Shown one piece after another: positions 1 to 8,034 of a stretch of 64,000 nucleotides of DNA. The stretch covers positions 124,001-188,000 of the forward strand of contig NZ_LN831279.1 of the NCBI RefSeq assembly GCF_900069005.2. The letters are read 5' to 3'. The translations under genes were made by a program, and so were the position numbers. The notes beneath the pieces are model-generated. The model saw only the letters and a list, made by a program, of their open reading frames with translations. It made no database searches and had not been told where the DNA came from. Source of the DNA: Paenibacillus sp. GM2. GTDB taxonomy: Bacteria > Bacillota > Bacilli > Paenibacillales > Paenibacillaceae. The number at the start of each line of letters is the position of its first letter. Position 1 is the stretch's first letter.

Positions 1-1295
1 CTATGCCCAAGGCGAATATGTATCAATCCCTCCATACGACCGTAGTTGGACCAAACGGTGAGCCGACAGAAGTGCAAATCCGTACCTGGGAAATGCATCG
101 AACGGCAGAGTATGGGATCGCGGCGCATTGGGCCTACAAGGAAGGCAGCTATGCGGGGGGACCGGAGAACAAGATGACGTTCTTTAATGAAATTCTTGAG
201 CTGCAGCACGAGGCCAAGGATGCTTCCGAGTTCGTGGAATCGCTTAAGATGGACTTTTTCACCGACTTGGTGTTTGTGTTCACTCCTTCCGGAGAGGTCA
301 TCGAGCTGCCGGCGGGTTCTGTTCCGCTTGATTTTGCCTATCGCATCCATACGGAGGTTGGCAATCGAACGATCGGAGCCAAGGTGAACGGGCGGATTGT
401 TCCACTGGATTGCCAGCTGAAAACAGGGGATATCGTTGAGATATTGACCTCAAAGCATTCCTACGGCCCAAGCCAGGATTGGCTGAAGATTGCGCAGTCT
501 TCCCATGCCCGCAGTAAGATTAAGCAATGGTTCAAGAAAGAGAAGCGCGAGGAGAATATTGAAAAAGGACGCGAAGCGATTGAACGTGAGCTGAAGCGCG
601 CCGGTATCGAAGCCTCGTTATGGATGACGGATGATAAATTGCTGGATGCCGCAAAGAAATACTCATTTAACGATATCGATGATATGCTGTCCGCGATCGG
701 ATTTGGCGGCATTACAGCAGCGCAAATATGCACAAAACTCACAGAGAAGCTGCGCAAGGAGCAGGAAGAGAGCAATTCCATCGAGCTGACTTCGGAGATC
801 AAAGAAGTGAAGCCGGGGCCGGAGGCTCGCAAATCTCGTCCGACCAATGGCGTTGTCGTGAAGGGGATCGATAACCTGCTTGTTCGCTTTGCCAGATGCT
901 GTAATCCGGTTCCGGGAGACGAGATCGTTGGATATATCACTCGGGGCCGGGGCGTGTCTGTACATCGCAGTGACTGTCCGAATATCCCTCATGATGGTGA
1001 AGGTGAAGAAGCAGCGCGCATTATCGAAGTCGAATGGGTTGGAGCGATCGAAGCCAACTATAGTGTTGATATTGAGATCACGGGTCATGATCGGCGCAAC
1101 TTCCTGAATGAAGTTCTTCAGGCCGTATCGGAGAGCAAGACGAACATTTCTGCAGTGTCAGGGCGCTCGGATAAGAATAAAATGGCCCAGGTCCATATGA
1201 CGATCCTGATTCGCAACACAGATCATTTGCAGTCTGTCGTCGAGAGAATCAAGCGTGTGAAGGATGTCTATACAGTACACCGGATCATGCAATAA
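1..1295 (+). CDS. rel: Bifunctional (p)ppGpp synthetase/hydrolase Rel, C-terminal part
   Basis: This is the 3' part of the stringent-response enzyme that makes and degrades (p)ppGpp; the N-terminal hydrolase domain and most of the synthetase domain lie outside the window. What remains starts in the synthetase domain ([12 protein letters not shown], then the EVQIRT stretch). A TGS domain follows at about residues 85-150 of the visible part ([16 protein letters not shown]...[11 protein letters not shown]), then a helical region, the conserved-cysteine domain ([17 protein letters not shown]...HRSDCPN) and a C-terminal ACT domain ending IMQ. Family knowledge: the C-terminal half senses uncharged tRNA on the ribosome. 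dtd follows after 46 bp, the usual Firmicute arrangement, so the two are probably cotranscribed. The frame is intact to its stop. Confidence 0.97.
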   Translation, partial: MPKANMYQSLHTTVVGPNGEPTEVQIRTWEMHRTAEYGIAAHWAYKEGSYAGGPENKMTFFNEILELQHEAKDASEFVESLKMDFFTDLVFVFTPSGEVIELPAGSVPLDFAYRIHTEVGNRTIGAKVNGRIVPLDCQLKTGDIVEILTSKHSYGPSQDWLKIAQSSHARSKIKQWFKKEKREENIEKGREAIERELKRAGIEASLWMTDDKLLDAAKKYSFNDIDDMLSAIGFGGITAAQICTKLTEKLRKEQEESNSIELTSEIKEVKPGPEARKSRPTNGVVVKGIDNLLVRFARCCNPVPGDEIVGYITRGRGVSVHRSDCPNIPHDGEGEEAARIIEVEWVGAIEANYSVDIEITGHDRRNFLNEVLQAVSESKTNISAVSGRSDKNKMAQVHMTILIRNTDHLQSVVERIKRVKDVYTVHRIMQ

Positions 1296-1341
1296 CTTTG
1301 TCTGAACAGGTGATTACAAGAAGAACGGAGTTAATGCAGAA

Positions 1342-1788
1342 ATGAAAGTCGTCTTACAACGGTGTAAAGAAGCTAAGGTTACGGTACAGGGTGAGACCGT
1401 TGGCTCCATCGGGCAAGGTCTGACGCTGCTTGTCGGAATTACCCATGAGGATACGGAAAAAGAAGCCGCTTATCTGGCCGAGAAAATTGCCGGATTGCGG
1501 ATTTTTGAAGACGAGGAAGGCAAGATGAATCTTAGCGTGACGGATATCGGGGGAGCCATCTTGTCGGTATCGCAGTTCACGCTTTATGGGGATTGCCGCA
1601 AGGGCAAACGCCCAAGCTTCATCGCTGCTGCCAGACCAGAGCAGGCTGAGCCTCTCTATAACCGCTTTAATGAGATGCTGCGCGGGAAAGGTCTTGTGGT
1701 GGAGACTGGCCAATTTGGCGCCAATATGGACGTCGCTCTGACGAACTGGGGACCTGTTACCATTGTGCTGGACAGCCCTACCGCCTGA
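1342..1788 (+). CDS. dtd: D-aminoacyl-tRNA deacylase
   Basis: A 148-residue protein of normal family length. It hydrolyses D-amino acids such as D-Tyr from mischarged tRNAs in the cytoplasm. The two family signatures are present: SQFTLYGD near residue 78 and NWGPVT near residue 135; the latter carries the Gly-Pro pair that rejects L-aminoacyl-tRNA. The start is the ATG preceded by GGAG. It lies 46 bp after rel and is probably in the same operon. Nothing unusual was seen. Confidence 0.96.
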   Translation: MKVVLQRCKEAKVTVQGETVGSIGQGLTLLVGITHEDTEKEAAYLAEKIAGLRIFEDEEGKMNLSVTDIGGAILSVSQFTLYGDCRKGKRPSFIAAARPEQAEPLYNRFNEMLRGKGLVVETGQFGANMDVALTNWGPVTIVLDSPTA

Positions 1789-2184
1789 TCGTTAGTTAAC
1801 CATCGCTGTATATTACGGATAAAGGGCTCCTTCACTGGATACCCTTCTATGTAGAGGGTTCAATAAAGTTGCTGAGATGAGACCCATCATGGCGACTTGC
1901 TGGACAAGCATTTGCCGCATAGAAGATGTTCAAGTGAGGGAGCTTGTTTGTTATGCGCCAATCCTTAAAATCAAAAATATGGCAGAGCCTCTCACACCAC
2001 CCGGTAGGGAGTTGCCATGAGGCTGGAAAGCTGGCGAAGTCCGGACAGAAGGAAGAGTTCGAATCCTTGCGGGATTTCAGGCCATCTAACGAATATCTGC
2101 CGCGTCGTTGAGCCATTGTCGTATAGTCAGGGGATGTACTGTCCGTTATATTTCGAAGCAATCTCTATAAGGGAGTGAGCAAGG
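1789..2184 (+). other. Gene-poor interval between dtd and the next gene, with one possible 52-codon frame
   Basis: No recognised gene lies in this 396-bp stretch. A small open frame at 1953-2111 (ATG, 52 codons, starting MRQSLKSKIW) has a GAGGGAG sequence about 9 bases before its ATG. I do not recognise the peptide and a structured RNA is equally possible. At 1848-1860 ACCCTTC can pair with GAGGGT, but no T-run follows, so I do not call a terminator. No T-box or riboswitch signature that I know was found here. Confidence 0.25.
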
Positions 2185-2667
2185 ATGTCCAAACATATAC
2201 AAGCTTATTTTCGTAATGAGGATGAGGCTGAAGGCGCCAGAGCAAGCTTGATGGCCTTCCAGGCCGATGATGTGGAGGTCGGGCGATTGACCGACTCGGT
2301 CGCGAGCAGCAATTGGGTTGCTCCTGCCTTCTACCCGATGAGCAACAACGGTTTTACAGTGGGTACCGGACCCGGGACGATGTCGGCGCAAGGATTATTC
2401 CCTGTCATTGACATGGGGGGCGGCGATGTGCGCAACGATCTGGATGGAAGCAATAGCACGGATGCGGATCATGGAGATTCGGTCAGAGATGCTGCAGGGG
2501 ATCATGCCAGGAATGACGCAAGGGATGACGCAAGGGATGACGCGGCAGCCGATGCTACGGACCGCTTCGAGTATACGCTCAGCGCCAAAGTAAGTGATGC
2601 TCAATATGAGCAGGCAGTCCTTAAATTACGGTCTATGGGGGCCTATATTGAATCGGCCAATTTGTGA
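2185..2667 (+). CDS. Uncharacterised protein with an acidic Asp/Ala-rich linker
   Basis: 160 residues, start ATG after AAGGGAGTGAGC. I do not recognise the family with certainty. The N-terminal part (HIQAYFRNEDEAEGARASL, then VEVGRL) and the C-terminal part (FEYTLSAKVSDAQYEQAVLK, then MGAYIES) each look like a beta-alpha-beta unit, so the protein may be two ferredoxin-like halves. The join is a Gly/Asn-rich stretch and an acidic linker near residues 85-125. Part of the linker is encoded by a 12-bp tandem repeat (about 2509-2544, giving NDARDDARDD). The N-terminus loosely recalls YflT-type stress proteins, but that is only a resemblance. A terminator at 2763-2794 follows and no gene is closely coupled. 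Confidence 0.7.
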   Translation: MSKHIQAYFRNEDEAEGARASLMAFQADDVEVGRLTDSVASSNWVAPAFYPMSNNGFTVGTGPGTMSAQGLFPVIDMGGGDVRNDLDGSNSTDADHGDSVRDAAGDHARNDARDDARDDAAADATDRFEYTLSAKVSDAQYEQAVLKLRSMGAYIESANL

Positions 2668-2762
2668 TATTTTGTAATCTAACTGTAACATTGGCTTCAC
2701 AGTCCTTTAACATAGCCTGTTTATAATAAAGACATGACCCCCTTTTTAATATATACCTTTTG

Positions 2763-2794
2763 AACCTGTACCCCGTTGGTAGCAGGTTTTTTTC
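2763..2794 (+). terminator. Rho-independent terminator after the 2185-2667 gene
   Basis: AACCTGTACC pairs with GGTAGCAGGTT across a short loop and is followed by TTTTTTT. It closes the preceding transcription unit. Confidence 0.8.
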
Positions 2795-2807
2795 TTGTAT
2801 AGGGGAC

Positions 2808-2836
2808 TTGACTTTGTCGCATTAGTTACTTAAAAT
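2808..2836 (+). promoter_or_regulatory. Sigma-A promoter of hisS
   Basis: TTGACT, a 17-base spacer and TAAAAT, between the upstream terminator and the hisS leader. Transcription would start near 2843. The leader would then contain the whole repeat element at 2876-3075 followed by the T-box. Confidence 0.75.
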
Positions 2837-2875
2837 CAAAAAATATATATTAGTTTGTTCCTTGTTTTGATGAGA

Positions 2876-3075
2876 GTTCAAAAAGTTTGGCTCACAGTAG
2901 CCGAAACCAGGCTTCCAATGGGCTTTTCTCCGGAAGGCTTCAGATGGATGAAGCCAGGGGTTGGAGCTGAACGTACGCGGTTTGTACGTGAGCACCGAAG
3001 GGCCCGGGTGAATGCATGCTTCGATGCTGAGATACTTCCTGAGCCACTTCGTGATCCAAAACGGACTTTTTGAAT
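2876..3075 (+). repeat. MITE-like element, copy A (left module only)
   Basis: 200 bp bounded by GTTCAAAAAG and CTTTTTGAAT, an inverted pair with one mismatch. The interior shares blocks with copies B and E: GGATGAAGCCAGG, CGTACGCGGTTTGTACGTGAG (a small hairpin, described here in two parts: CGTACG and TGTACG), GGCCCGGGTGAAT and CTTCGTGATCCAA. It lies between the hisS promoter and the T-box. No transposase is encoded. Confidence 0.8.
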
Positions 3076-3085
3076 CCTATAGCGA

Positions 3086-3470
3086 TTTGATGACGGGACG
3101 AGTACTTCAACCCCACCTCCACAGAGAAGAATCCCTGACTGTTCAATAGGCTGTATGGCGGTATCACCGCTCGTAGCCATTGAATCAGCTGGCTGAAAGG
3201 ATTCCGGTTGATGATTGAAGGAAGGACTTCCCCGAGAACTGGCGACGAAAGGCATTTGCAATGGTATTCCGTTGCATGCTTAGTAGACGTGCAGCGTTAA
3301 CGGGCGTTAACCGTATGAAGCGAATGCTGGCGAGTTTGTATATTGCATATAAATGCTGTGTACGGAGCGAAACCTCGTGCAATGTATTCGGAATGTGGGT
3401 GGTACCACGGGTGATATGAAAATATAATCTCTCGTCCCTGTTATTGATGACAGGGGCGGGAGTTTTTTTA
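3086..3470 (+). promoter_or_regulatory. T-box leader of hisS
   Basis: A T-box antitermination leader. The AGTA-containing bulge region begins at about 3099 (GGGACGAGTACTT) and a GA-rich motif follows (CAGAGAAG). The T-box sequence is GGGTGGTACCACG at 3397-3409. The terminator pairs CTCTCGTCCCTG (3429-3440) with CAGGGGCGGGAG (3451-3462), followed by a T-run. Family knowledge: uncharged tRNA binds the leader and prevents termination. I could not assign the specifier codon with confidence; tRNA-His is inferred from the downstream gene. Confidence 0.9.
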
Positions 3471-3507
3471 TTTTCGAGCAATTCATAAACGATGGAGGAT
3501 CGATAAT

Positions 3508-4755
3508 ATGGCTTTTCAGAAACCGACAGGTACACAGGATTTGTTGCCGGGCACGGTGGAAAAATGGCAGTTCATCGAAGAGAAAGCGCGCGACTTATGT
3601 CGGCGTTATAACTACAGAGAGGTTCGTACCCCGATCTTTGAACAAACCTCCCTCTTTGAACGCGGCGTTGGTGAGACGACAGACGTTGTTGAGAAGGAAA
3701 TGTACACCTTTATGGACAAAGGGGATCGCAGCATGACATTGCGTCCGGAGGGCACTGCCGGGGTTGTACGCGCCTATGTGGAGAACAAGCTGTACGGTGA
3801 GCCGGATGTAAGCAAGCTGTACTATATCGGGCCGATGTTCCGCTATGAGCGCCCGCAAGCTGGACGACAAAGACAGTTCCACCAATTCGGGATTGAAGCG
3901 TTCGGAGCGACAGCTCCGGCGATTGATGCAGAAGTAGTGGCGCTTGGTTATCAGTTCTGCTGTGAGCTCGGCCTTCAGGATGTTAAGGTGGAGATCAACT
4001 CGGTAGGAAATGCGGAGAGTCGGGCTGCTTATCGCCAGACCCTGCTTGATTTCCTTACCCCAATGAAGGATACGCTGTGCAAGGATTGCCAGTCCCGTAT
4101 GGAGCGCAATCCGCTGCGCGTGCTTGATTGTAAAATAGATCAGGATAAATTTGTGAATGCCCCTTCGATTTTGGATAGTCTGGATGAAGAATGCACGGCG
4201 CATTTTGCCAAGGTACAAGAGCTGCTCACCGCAATGGAGGTTGAGTATGTGATTAATCCTCGTCTTGTACGCGGGCTTGATTACTACACGCATACCGCAT
4301 TTGAATATAAAGCCCAAGGGATCGGTGCGATCGATACGATTGGCGGCGGCGGGCGTTATAACGGACTTGTCAGCGAAGTGGGCGGACCGGATCAGCCGGG
4401 AATCGGCATGGCGATCGGGCTGGAGCGCATCGCTTTGATTCTGGAGAAGCAGGAGATTGGGATCAGCGGGATCAAACCGCTTGATATTTATCTTGTGTCA
4501 CTGGGCGAAGCGGCTGACAGAGAAGTTACCATCCAGACAGCCAAGCTGCGTCAGGCAGGCTTCTCGGTGGACCGTGACTATCTGGGACGCAAGATTAAGG
4601 CTCAGATGAAGTCGGCGGATCGGATGCAGGCCAAGTTCACAGCGATACTCGGTGATGACGAGCTGGAGCGCGGTGAGATTATGCTGAAAGCAATGGAGAC
4701 CGGAGAGCAGCGTACTGTGAAACTGGACGATCTGGCCAATGAATTGAAGAAGTAA
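3508..4755 (+). CDS. hisS: Histidine-tRNA ligase
   Basis: 415 residues, normal for the class II bacterial enzyme that charges tRNA-His. Motif 1 region, motif 2 (FRYERPQAGRQRQFHQFG near residue 115), the HisA signature (LVRGLDYYTHTAFE near residue 255) and motif 3 (GIGMAIGLERI near residue 300) are all visible. An anticodon-binding domain follows (about 325-415, starting DIYLVSLG). The start follows GGAGGATCG. Expression is controlled by the T-box upstream. aspS follows after 102 bp, the usual Firmicute pair. Confidence 0.98.
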   Translation: MAFQKPTGTQDLLPGTVEKWQFIEEKARDLCRRYNYREVRTPIFEQTSLFERGVGETTDVVEKEMYTFMDKGDRSMTLRPEGTAGVVRAYVENKLYGEPDVSKLYYIGPMFRYERPQAGRQRQFHQFGIEAFGATAPAIDAEVVALGYQFCCELGLQDVKVEINSVGNAESRAAYRQTLLDFLTPMKDTLCKDCQSRMERNPLRVLDCKIDQDKFVNAPSILDSLDEECTAHFAKVQELLTAMEVEYVINPRLVRGLDYYTHTAFEYKAQGIGAIDTIGGGGRYNGLVSEVGGPDQPGIGMAIGLERIALILEKQEIGISGIKPLDIYLVSLGEAADREVTIQTAKLRQAGFSVDRDYLGRKIKAQMKSADRMQAKFTAILGDDELERGEIMLKAMETGEQRTVKLDDLANELKK

Positions 4756-4802
4756 TGAAATGATCAAGAGCTTCAAGTAAGCTTTTTCTCATAAAAGTGC
4801 GT

Positions 4803-4823
4803 GTTCAAATGTGTTTTTTGAAC
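4803..4823 (+). repeat. Bare terminal-repeat pair of the MITE-like family (copy G)
   Basis: GTTCAAA, four bases, then TTTTTTGAAC. These are only the two ends of the family joined directly, in the hisS-aspS gap. The preceding GTGCGT and following AACAACCTTTA match the flanks of full copies (6901, 21883). It can form a small hairpin. Confidence 0.55.
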
Positions 4824-4857
4824 AACCTTTAAAAAATGCAAAGGAGATATTTATAAC

Positions 4858-6636
4858 ATGAAACGAACTCATCAATGCGGAACGCTTAGCGCCGCGAACA
4901 TTGGAGAAACAGTGACGCTGAACGGCTGGGTTCAGACCCGTCGCGACTTGGGTGGCGTGCTGTTCATCGATCTGCGTGACCGCAGCGGCCTGGTGCAAAT
5001 CGTATTCAACCCTGCTTATTCTGGCGAGGCGTTGAAGATTGCTGACCGAGTGCGCAGTGAATATGTCCTTGCTGTCAGCGGTAAAGTAGTAAAGCGCGAC
5101 GCCGAGACGATCAACCCGAATATGCCCACCGGCGACATTGAAGTCCATATTACTGAAATTGAAGTGTTGAATGCTGCGAAGACACCTCCATTCTTCATCG
5201 AAGATGGAGTAGAAGTGGATGAATCGCTGCGCTTGAAATATCGTTATTTGGATCTGCGCCGTCCGGAAATGCAGAAAACGTTATTGCTCCGCTCCAAGGC
5301 AGCAAAAGTATTCCGCGATTTCCTCGATGGGGAAGGTTTCATCGAAGTGGAAACTCCGATCTTGACGAAGAGCTCTCCGGAAGGCGCGCGCGATTATCTG
5401 GTGCCTAGCCGTGTGCACCCTGGGGAGTTTTTCGCTTTGCCGCAATCTCCGCAGCTGTACAAGCAGCTTCTTATGGTAAGCGGTGTTGAACGCTATTATC
5501 AAATCGCCCGCTGCTTCCGTGACGAAGATCTGCGTGCTGACCGTCAACCGGAATTTACTCAGGTGGATATTGAGACTTCATTCCTGTCGCGTGATGAGCT
5601 GCTGGAAATGATGGAGAAGCTGGTTGTACGTCTGTTCAAAGAAGCGAAGGGGATCGATATTGAGACTCCATTCCAGCGTCTTACCTATGCCGATGCTATT
5701 GGCAAATACGGCTCTGACAAGCCGGATCTCCGCTTTGGTCTGGAGCTCGTTGACGTTAGCGATATCGTCGCAACTAGCGGTGTGAAGGTATTCTCCTCTG
5801 TGATTGAGAAGGGCGGGGAGGTTAAAATCCTTAACGCGAAGGGCTGCGGAACCTGGAGCCGTAAGGATATCGATGATCTTGGACCCTATGCGGCTCGTTA
5901 TGGAGCCAAAGGTCTGGCTTGGGTACAGGTGAAGGAAGGAACATTCCGCGGACCGATCGTGAAGTTCCTGAGCGAGCAGGAAATTGAGATTCTGAAGGAG
6001 CGTACCGGTGCTGAAGAAGGCGACTTGCTGCTCTTCTCCGCAGATAACAAGAAGGTTGTCGCCGATGTGCTTGGCGCACTCCGTCTGAAGATTGGACGCG
6101 ATCTCGGCATGATCGATGACAATGTCTATAAATTTGCTTGGGTTGTTGACTTCCCGCTGCTGGGCTGGGATGAGGAACAAAAGCGTTATGTAGCTGAGCA
6201 CCATCCGTTCACCCGTCCGCGCGAGGAGGATCTGGAGCTGTTCGATACAGACCCGGGCAAAATCCTGGCTCAAGCCTATGACCTCGTATTAAACGGTTAT
6301 GAAGTGGGCGGCGGTTCGATGCGGATCTATAAGCGCGAGGTTCAGGAGAAGATGTTCAACGCCATCGGCTTGTCGCCGGAAGAAGCAAAGGACAAATTCG
6401 GATATCTGATGGATGCGTTTGAGTATGGGACTCCACCACATGGCGGTATCGCTTTTGGTTTCGACCGCTTGGTCATGCTGTTGTCTGGACGCTCCAACCT
6501 GCGCGAGACGATTGCATTCCCTAAGACAGCGAGCGCAACCGACCTGCTCATGAATTCACCGTCCGAGGTCGATGCGCCTCAGCTGGAGCAGCTCCATATT
6601 AAGGTGGCAACAAAGCCTCCTGTAGCTGCAAAATAA
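4858..6636 (+). CDS. aspS: Aspartate-tRNA ligase
   Basis: 592 residues, the bacterial-type class II enzyme. An N-terminal OB-fold anticodon-binding domain occupies about residues 1-105 ([18 protein letters not shown]). The catalytic core contains motif 2 ([22 protein letters not shown], quoted here only as [15 protein letters not shown], near residue 220). A GAD insertion domain lies at about 300-415. Motif 3 ([13 protein letters not shown] near residue 535) follows. The start has AAAGGAGAT 10 bases upstream. No T-box was seen before it, so it may be read from the hisS promoter. A strong terminator follows at 6696-6735. Confidence 0.98.
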   Translation: MKRTHQCGTLSAANIGETVTLNGWVQTRRDLGGVLFIDLRDRSGLVQIVFNPAYSGEALKIADRVRSEYVLAVSGKVVKRDAETINPNMPTGDIEVHITEIEVLNAAKTPPFFIEDGVEVDESLRLKYRYLDLRRPEMQKTLLLRSKAAKVFRDFLDGEGFIEVETPILTKSSPEGARDYLVPSRVHPGEFFALPQSPQLYKQLLMVSGVERYYQIARCFRDEDLRADRQPEFTQVDIETSFLSRDELLEMMEKLVVRLFKEAKGIDIETPFQRLTYADAIGKYGSDKPDLRFGLELVDVSDIVATSGVKVFSSVIEKGGEVKILNAKGCGTWSRKDIDDLGPYAARYGAKGLAWVQVKEGTFRGPIVKFLSEQEIEILKERTGAEEGDLLLFSADNKKVVADVLGALRLKIGRDLGMIDDNVYKFAWVVDFPLLGWDEEQKRYVAEHHPFTRPREEDLELFDTDPGKILAQAYDLVLNGYEVGGGSMRIYKREVQEKMFNAIGLSPEEAKDKFGYLMDAFEYGTPPHGGIAFGFDRLVMLLSGRSNLRETIAFPKTASATDLLMNSPSEVDAPQLEQLHIKVATKPPVAAK

Positions 6637-6695
6637 TATAGCAGCCTCGGGCAATCTCTCCGAACAAACGGCTTGCTTATAGCGAAATATTCACC

Positions 6696-6735
6696 AGGAC
6701 CTTACTCCACTTTTACGGGGTGAGGTCCTTTTTTA
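6696..6735 (+). terminator. Terminator after aspS
   Basis: AGGACCTTACTCC pairs with GGGGTGAGGTCCT and is followed by TTTTTTATTTT. Confidence 0.9.
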
Positions 6736-6905
6736 TTTTCCACGATGATCCTGTTAGGTACTATTAACAACCCAAAACACCAACTAAGCCTATTGTTTAA
6801 ATGTAATTTGTGTAAAACGGGCGAAGAAGCTTGAGTAGAGAGGCGTCGGGGTGATATGATGACAAACGGGACAATCTTCTGTATATATTATTACTATTAG
6901 TGCGT

Positions 6906-7071
6906 GTTTAAAAAGTCAGATTTTCAGCACCGAGAAGGTGGATGAAGCTAGGGCGTGAGGAGTGGAGCGTACGTAGTTTGTACGTGAATACCGGAAGGCC
7001 CGGCTGAATTCAAGATTCGATGTCGAATAAGCTCTCAGTGTTACTTCGTGATCCAAGGGGGCTTTTTAAAC
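6906..7071 (+). repeat. MITE-like element, copy B (left module only)
   Basis: 166 bp with perfect ends GTTTAAAAAG and CTTTTTAAAC. Both ends carry the same G-to-A/C-to-T change relative to the family, which keeps them complementary. The interior has TTTTCAGCACCGAGAAG, GGATGAAGCTAGG, CGTACGTAGTTTGTACGTGA, GGCCCGGCTGAATTCAAG and CTTCGTGATCCAA. The rest of the 6637-7137 interval shows no gene. Confidence 0.8.
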
Positions 7072-7137
7072 AACCTCTATTCATTTGCATACAGGAAATT
7101 GAATTTATCGTCAGAGCTAATGGGAGGTATATGAATC

Positions 7138-7893
7138 ATGCTTCATCAATTTTCACGGACAGAGCTGGCCATCGGAGCAGAAGGGTTGGAAGTTCTGAAG
7201 AATAGTACTGTAGCGGTACTGGGGATCGGCGGTGTAGGCTCGATGGCGGTGGAGGCTCTGGCCCGGACCGGAGTAGGCCGTATTATTCTAATTGACAAGG
7301 ACGTTGTAGATATAACCAATTTGAATCGGCAAATTCATGCGCTGACGACTACGATCGGCCAGAAAAAAGCGGATCTGATGTGTGAGCGGGTCAAATTGAT
7401 CAATCCCGAATGTGAGACGATCGCCTTGAACATGTTCTATACGGAAGAAACCTATGAGGAATTGTTCAAATACGATATCGATTATGTGCTTGATGCTTCG
7501 GATACAATTATTTATAAAATTCATCTTATCCTTGAATGCCGCAAGAGAGGCATCCCGATGTTGTCCAGCATGGGAGCGGCGAATCGAATGGATCCCACGA
7601 AATTCCAGGTCGCGGACATTTCCAAGACTCATATGGACCCTCTGGCCAGAGTGGTGCGTACGAAGCTGCGCGAGCTGGGCATCAAGAAGGGGGTGAAGGT
7701 TGTCTTCTCTACGGAGCAGCCGGTTAAACCGCGCGCTGATGTAACGAAGAAAATCGTGCCTGCCAATGCACCAGAGATTCGCAAAGCGAAGCAGCCACCG
7801 GCAAGCAATTCCTTCGTTCCGCCGGTCGTCGGTCTGATTATGGTTAGTGTAGCGGTACGGGATCTTTTGGATAAAGAACAAGCTAATAAATAA
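7138..7893 (+). CDS. tcdA: tRNA threonylcarbamoyladenosine dehydratase (ThiF/E1-like)
   Basis: 251 residues. It is predicted to cyclise the t6A37 modification of ANN-decoding tRNAs to ct6A using ATP. The Rossmann ATP site is at residues 25-35 (VAVLGIGGVGSMA), followed by IDKDVVDITNLNRQ and the DASDT motif near 120. It matches YrvM/CsdL in length and lacks the zinc-binding CxxC pairs of MoeB. The position after aspS is the same as yrvM in Bacillus. The start has GGGAGGT upstream. Confidence 0.92.
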   Translation: MLHQFSRTELAIGAEGLEVLKNSTVAVLGIGGVGSMAVEALARTGVGRIILIDKDVVDITNLNRQIHALTTTIGQKKADLMCERVKLINPECETIALNMFYTEETYEELFKYDIDYVLDASDTIIYKIHLILECRKRGIPMLSSMGAANRMDPTKFQVADISKTHMDPLARVVRTKLRELGIKKGVKVVFSTEQPVKPRADVTKKIVPANAPEIRKAKQPPASNSFVPPVVGLIMVSVAVRDLLDKEQANK

Positions 7894-7900
7894 TAAGAGC

Positions 7901-7942
7901 AGACGCTATGGTGGTAATACAAAGCCCCTGGCGTCTATTTTT
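7901..7942 (+). terminator. Terminator after tcdA
   Basis: AGACGC pairs with GCGTCT across a long loop with further TGG/CC pairing, followed by ATTTTT. Moderately strong. Confidence 0.6.
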
Positions 7943-8034
7943 GTAATGCTGCAAAGTTCTTGTTCGCTTTTTGTGGAACGCAATGATATAATTGAATTCC
8001 TTTTGACAAAATTTATCTTAGGAGGTAACTGAAA

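Noticed and set aside
1990-2111. RNase P- or SRP-like RNA, suggested by GGAAAG, AAGTCCGGAC and GTTCGAATCC
   Set aside because: The conserved core elements of neither RNA are present in order, and no closing helix was found.
2855-3073. 72-codon open frame before hisS
   Set aside because: It lies within repeat copy A and has no ribosome binding site or family resemblance.
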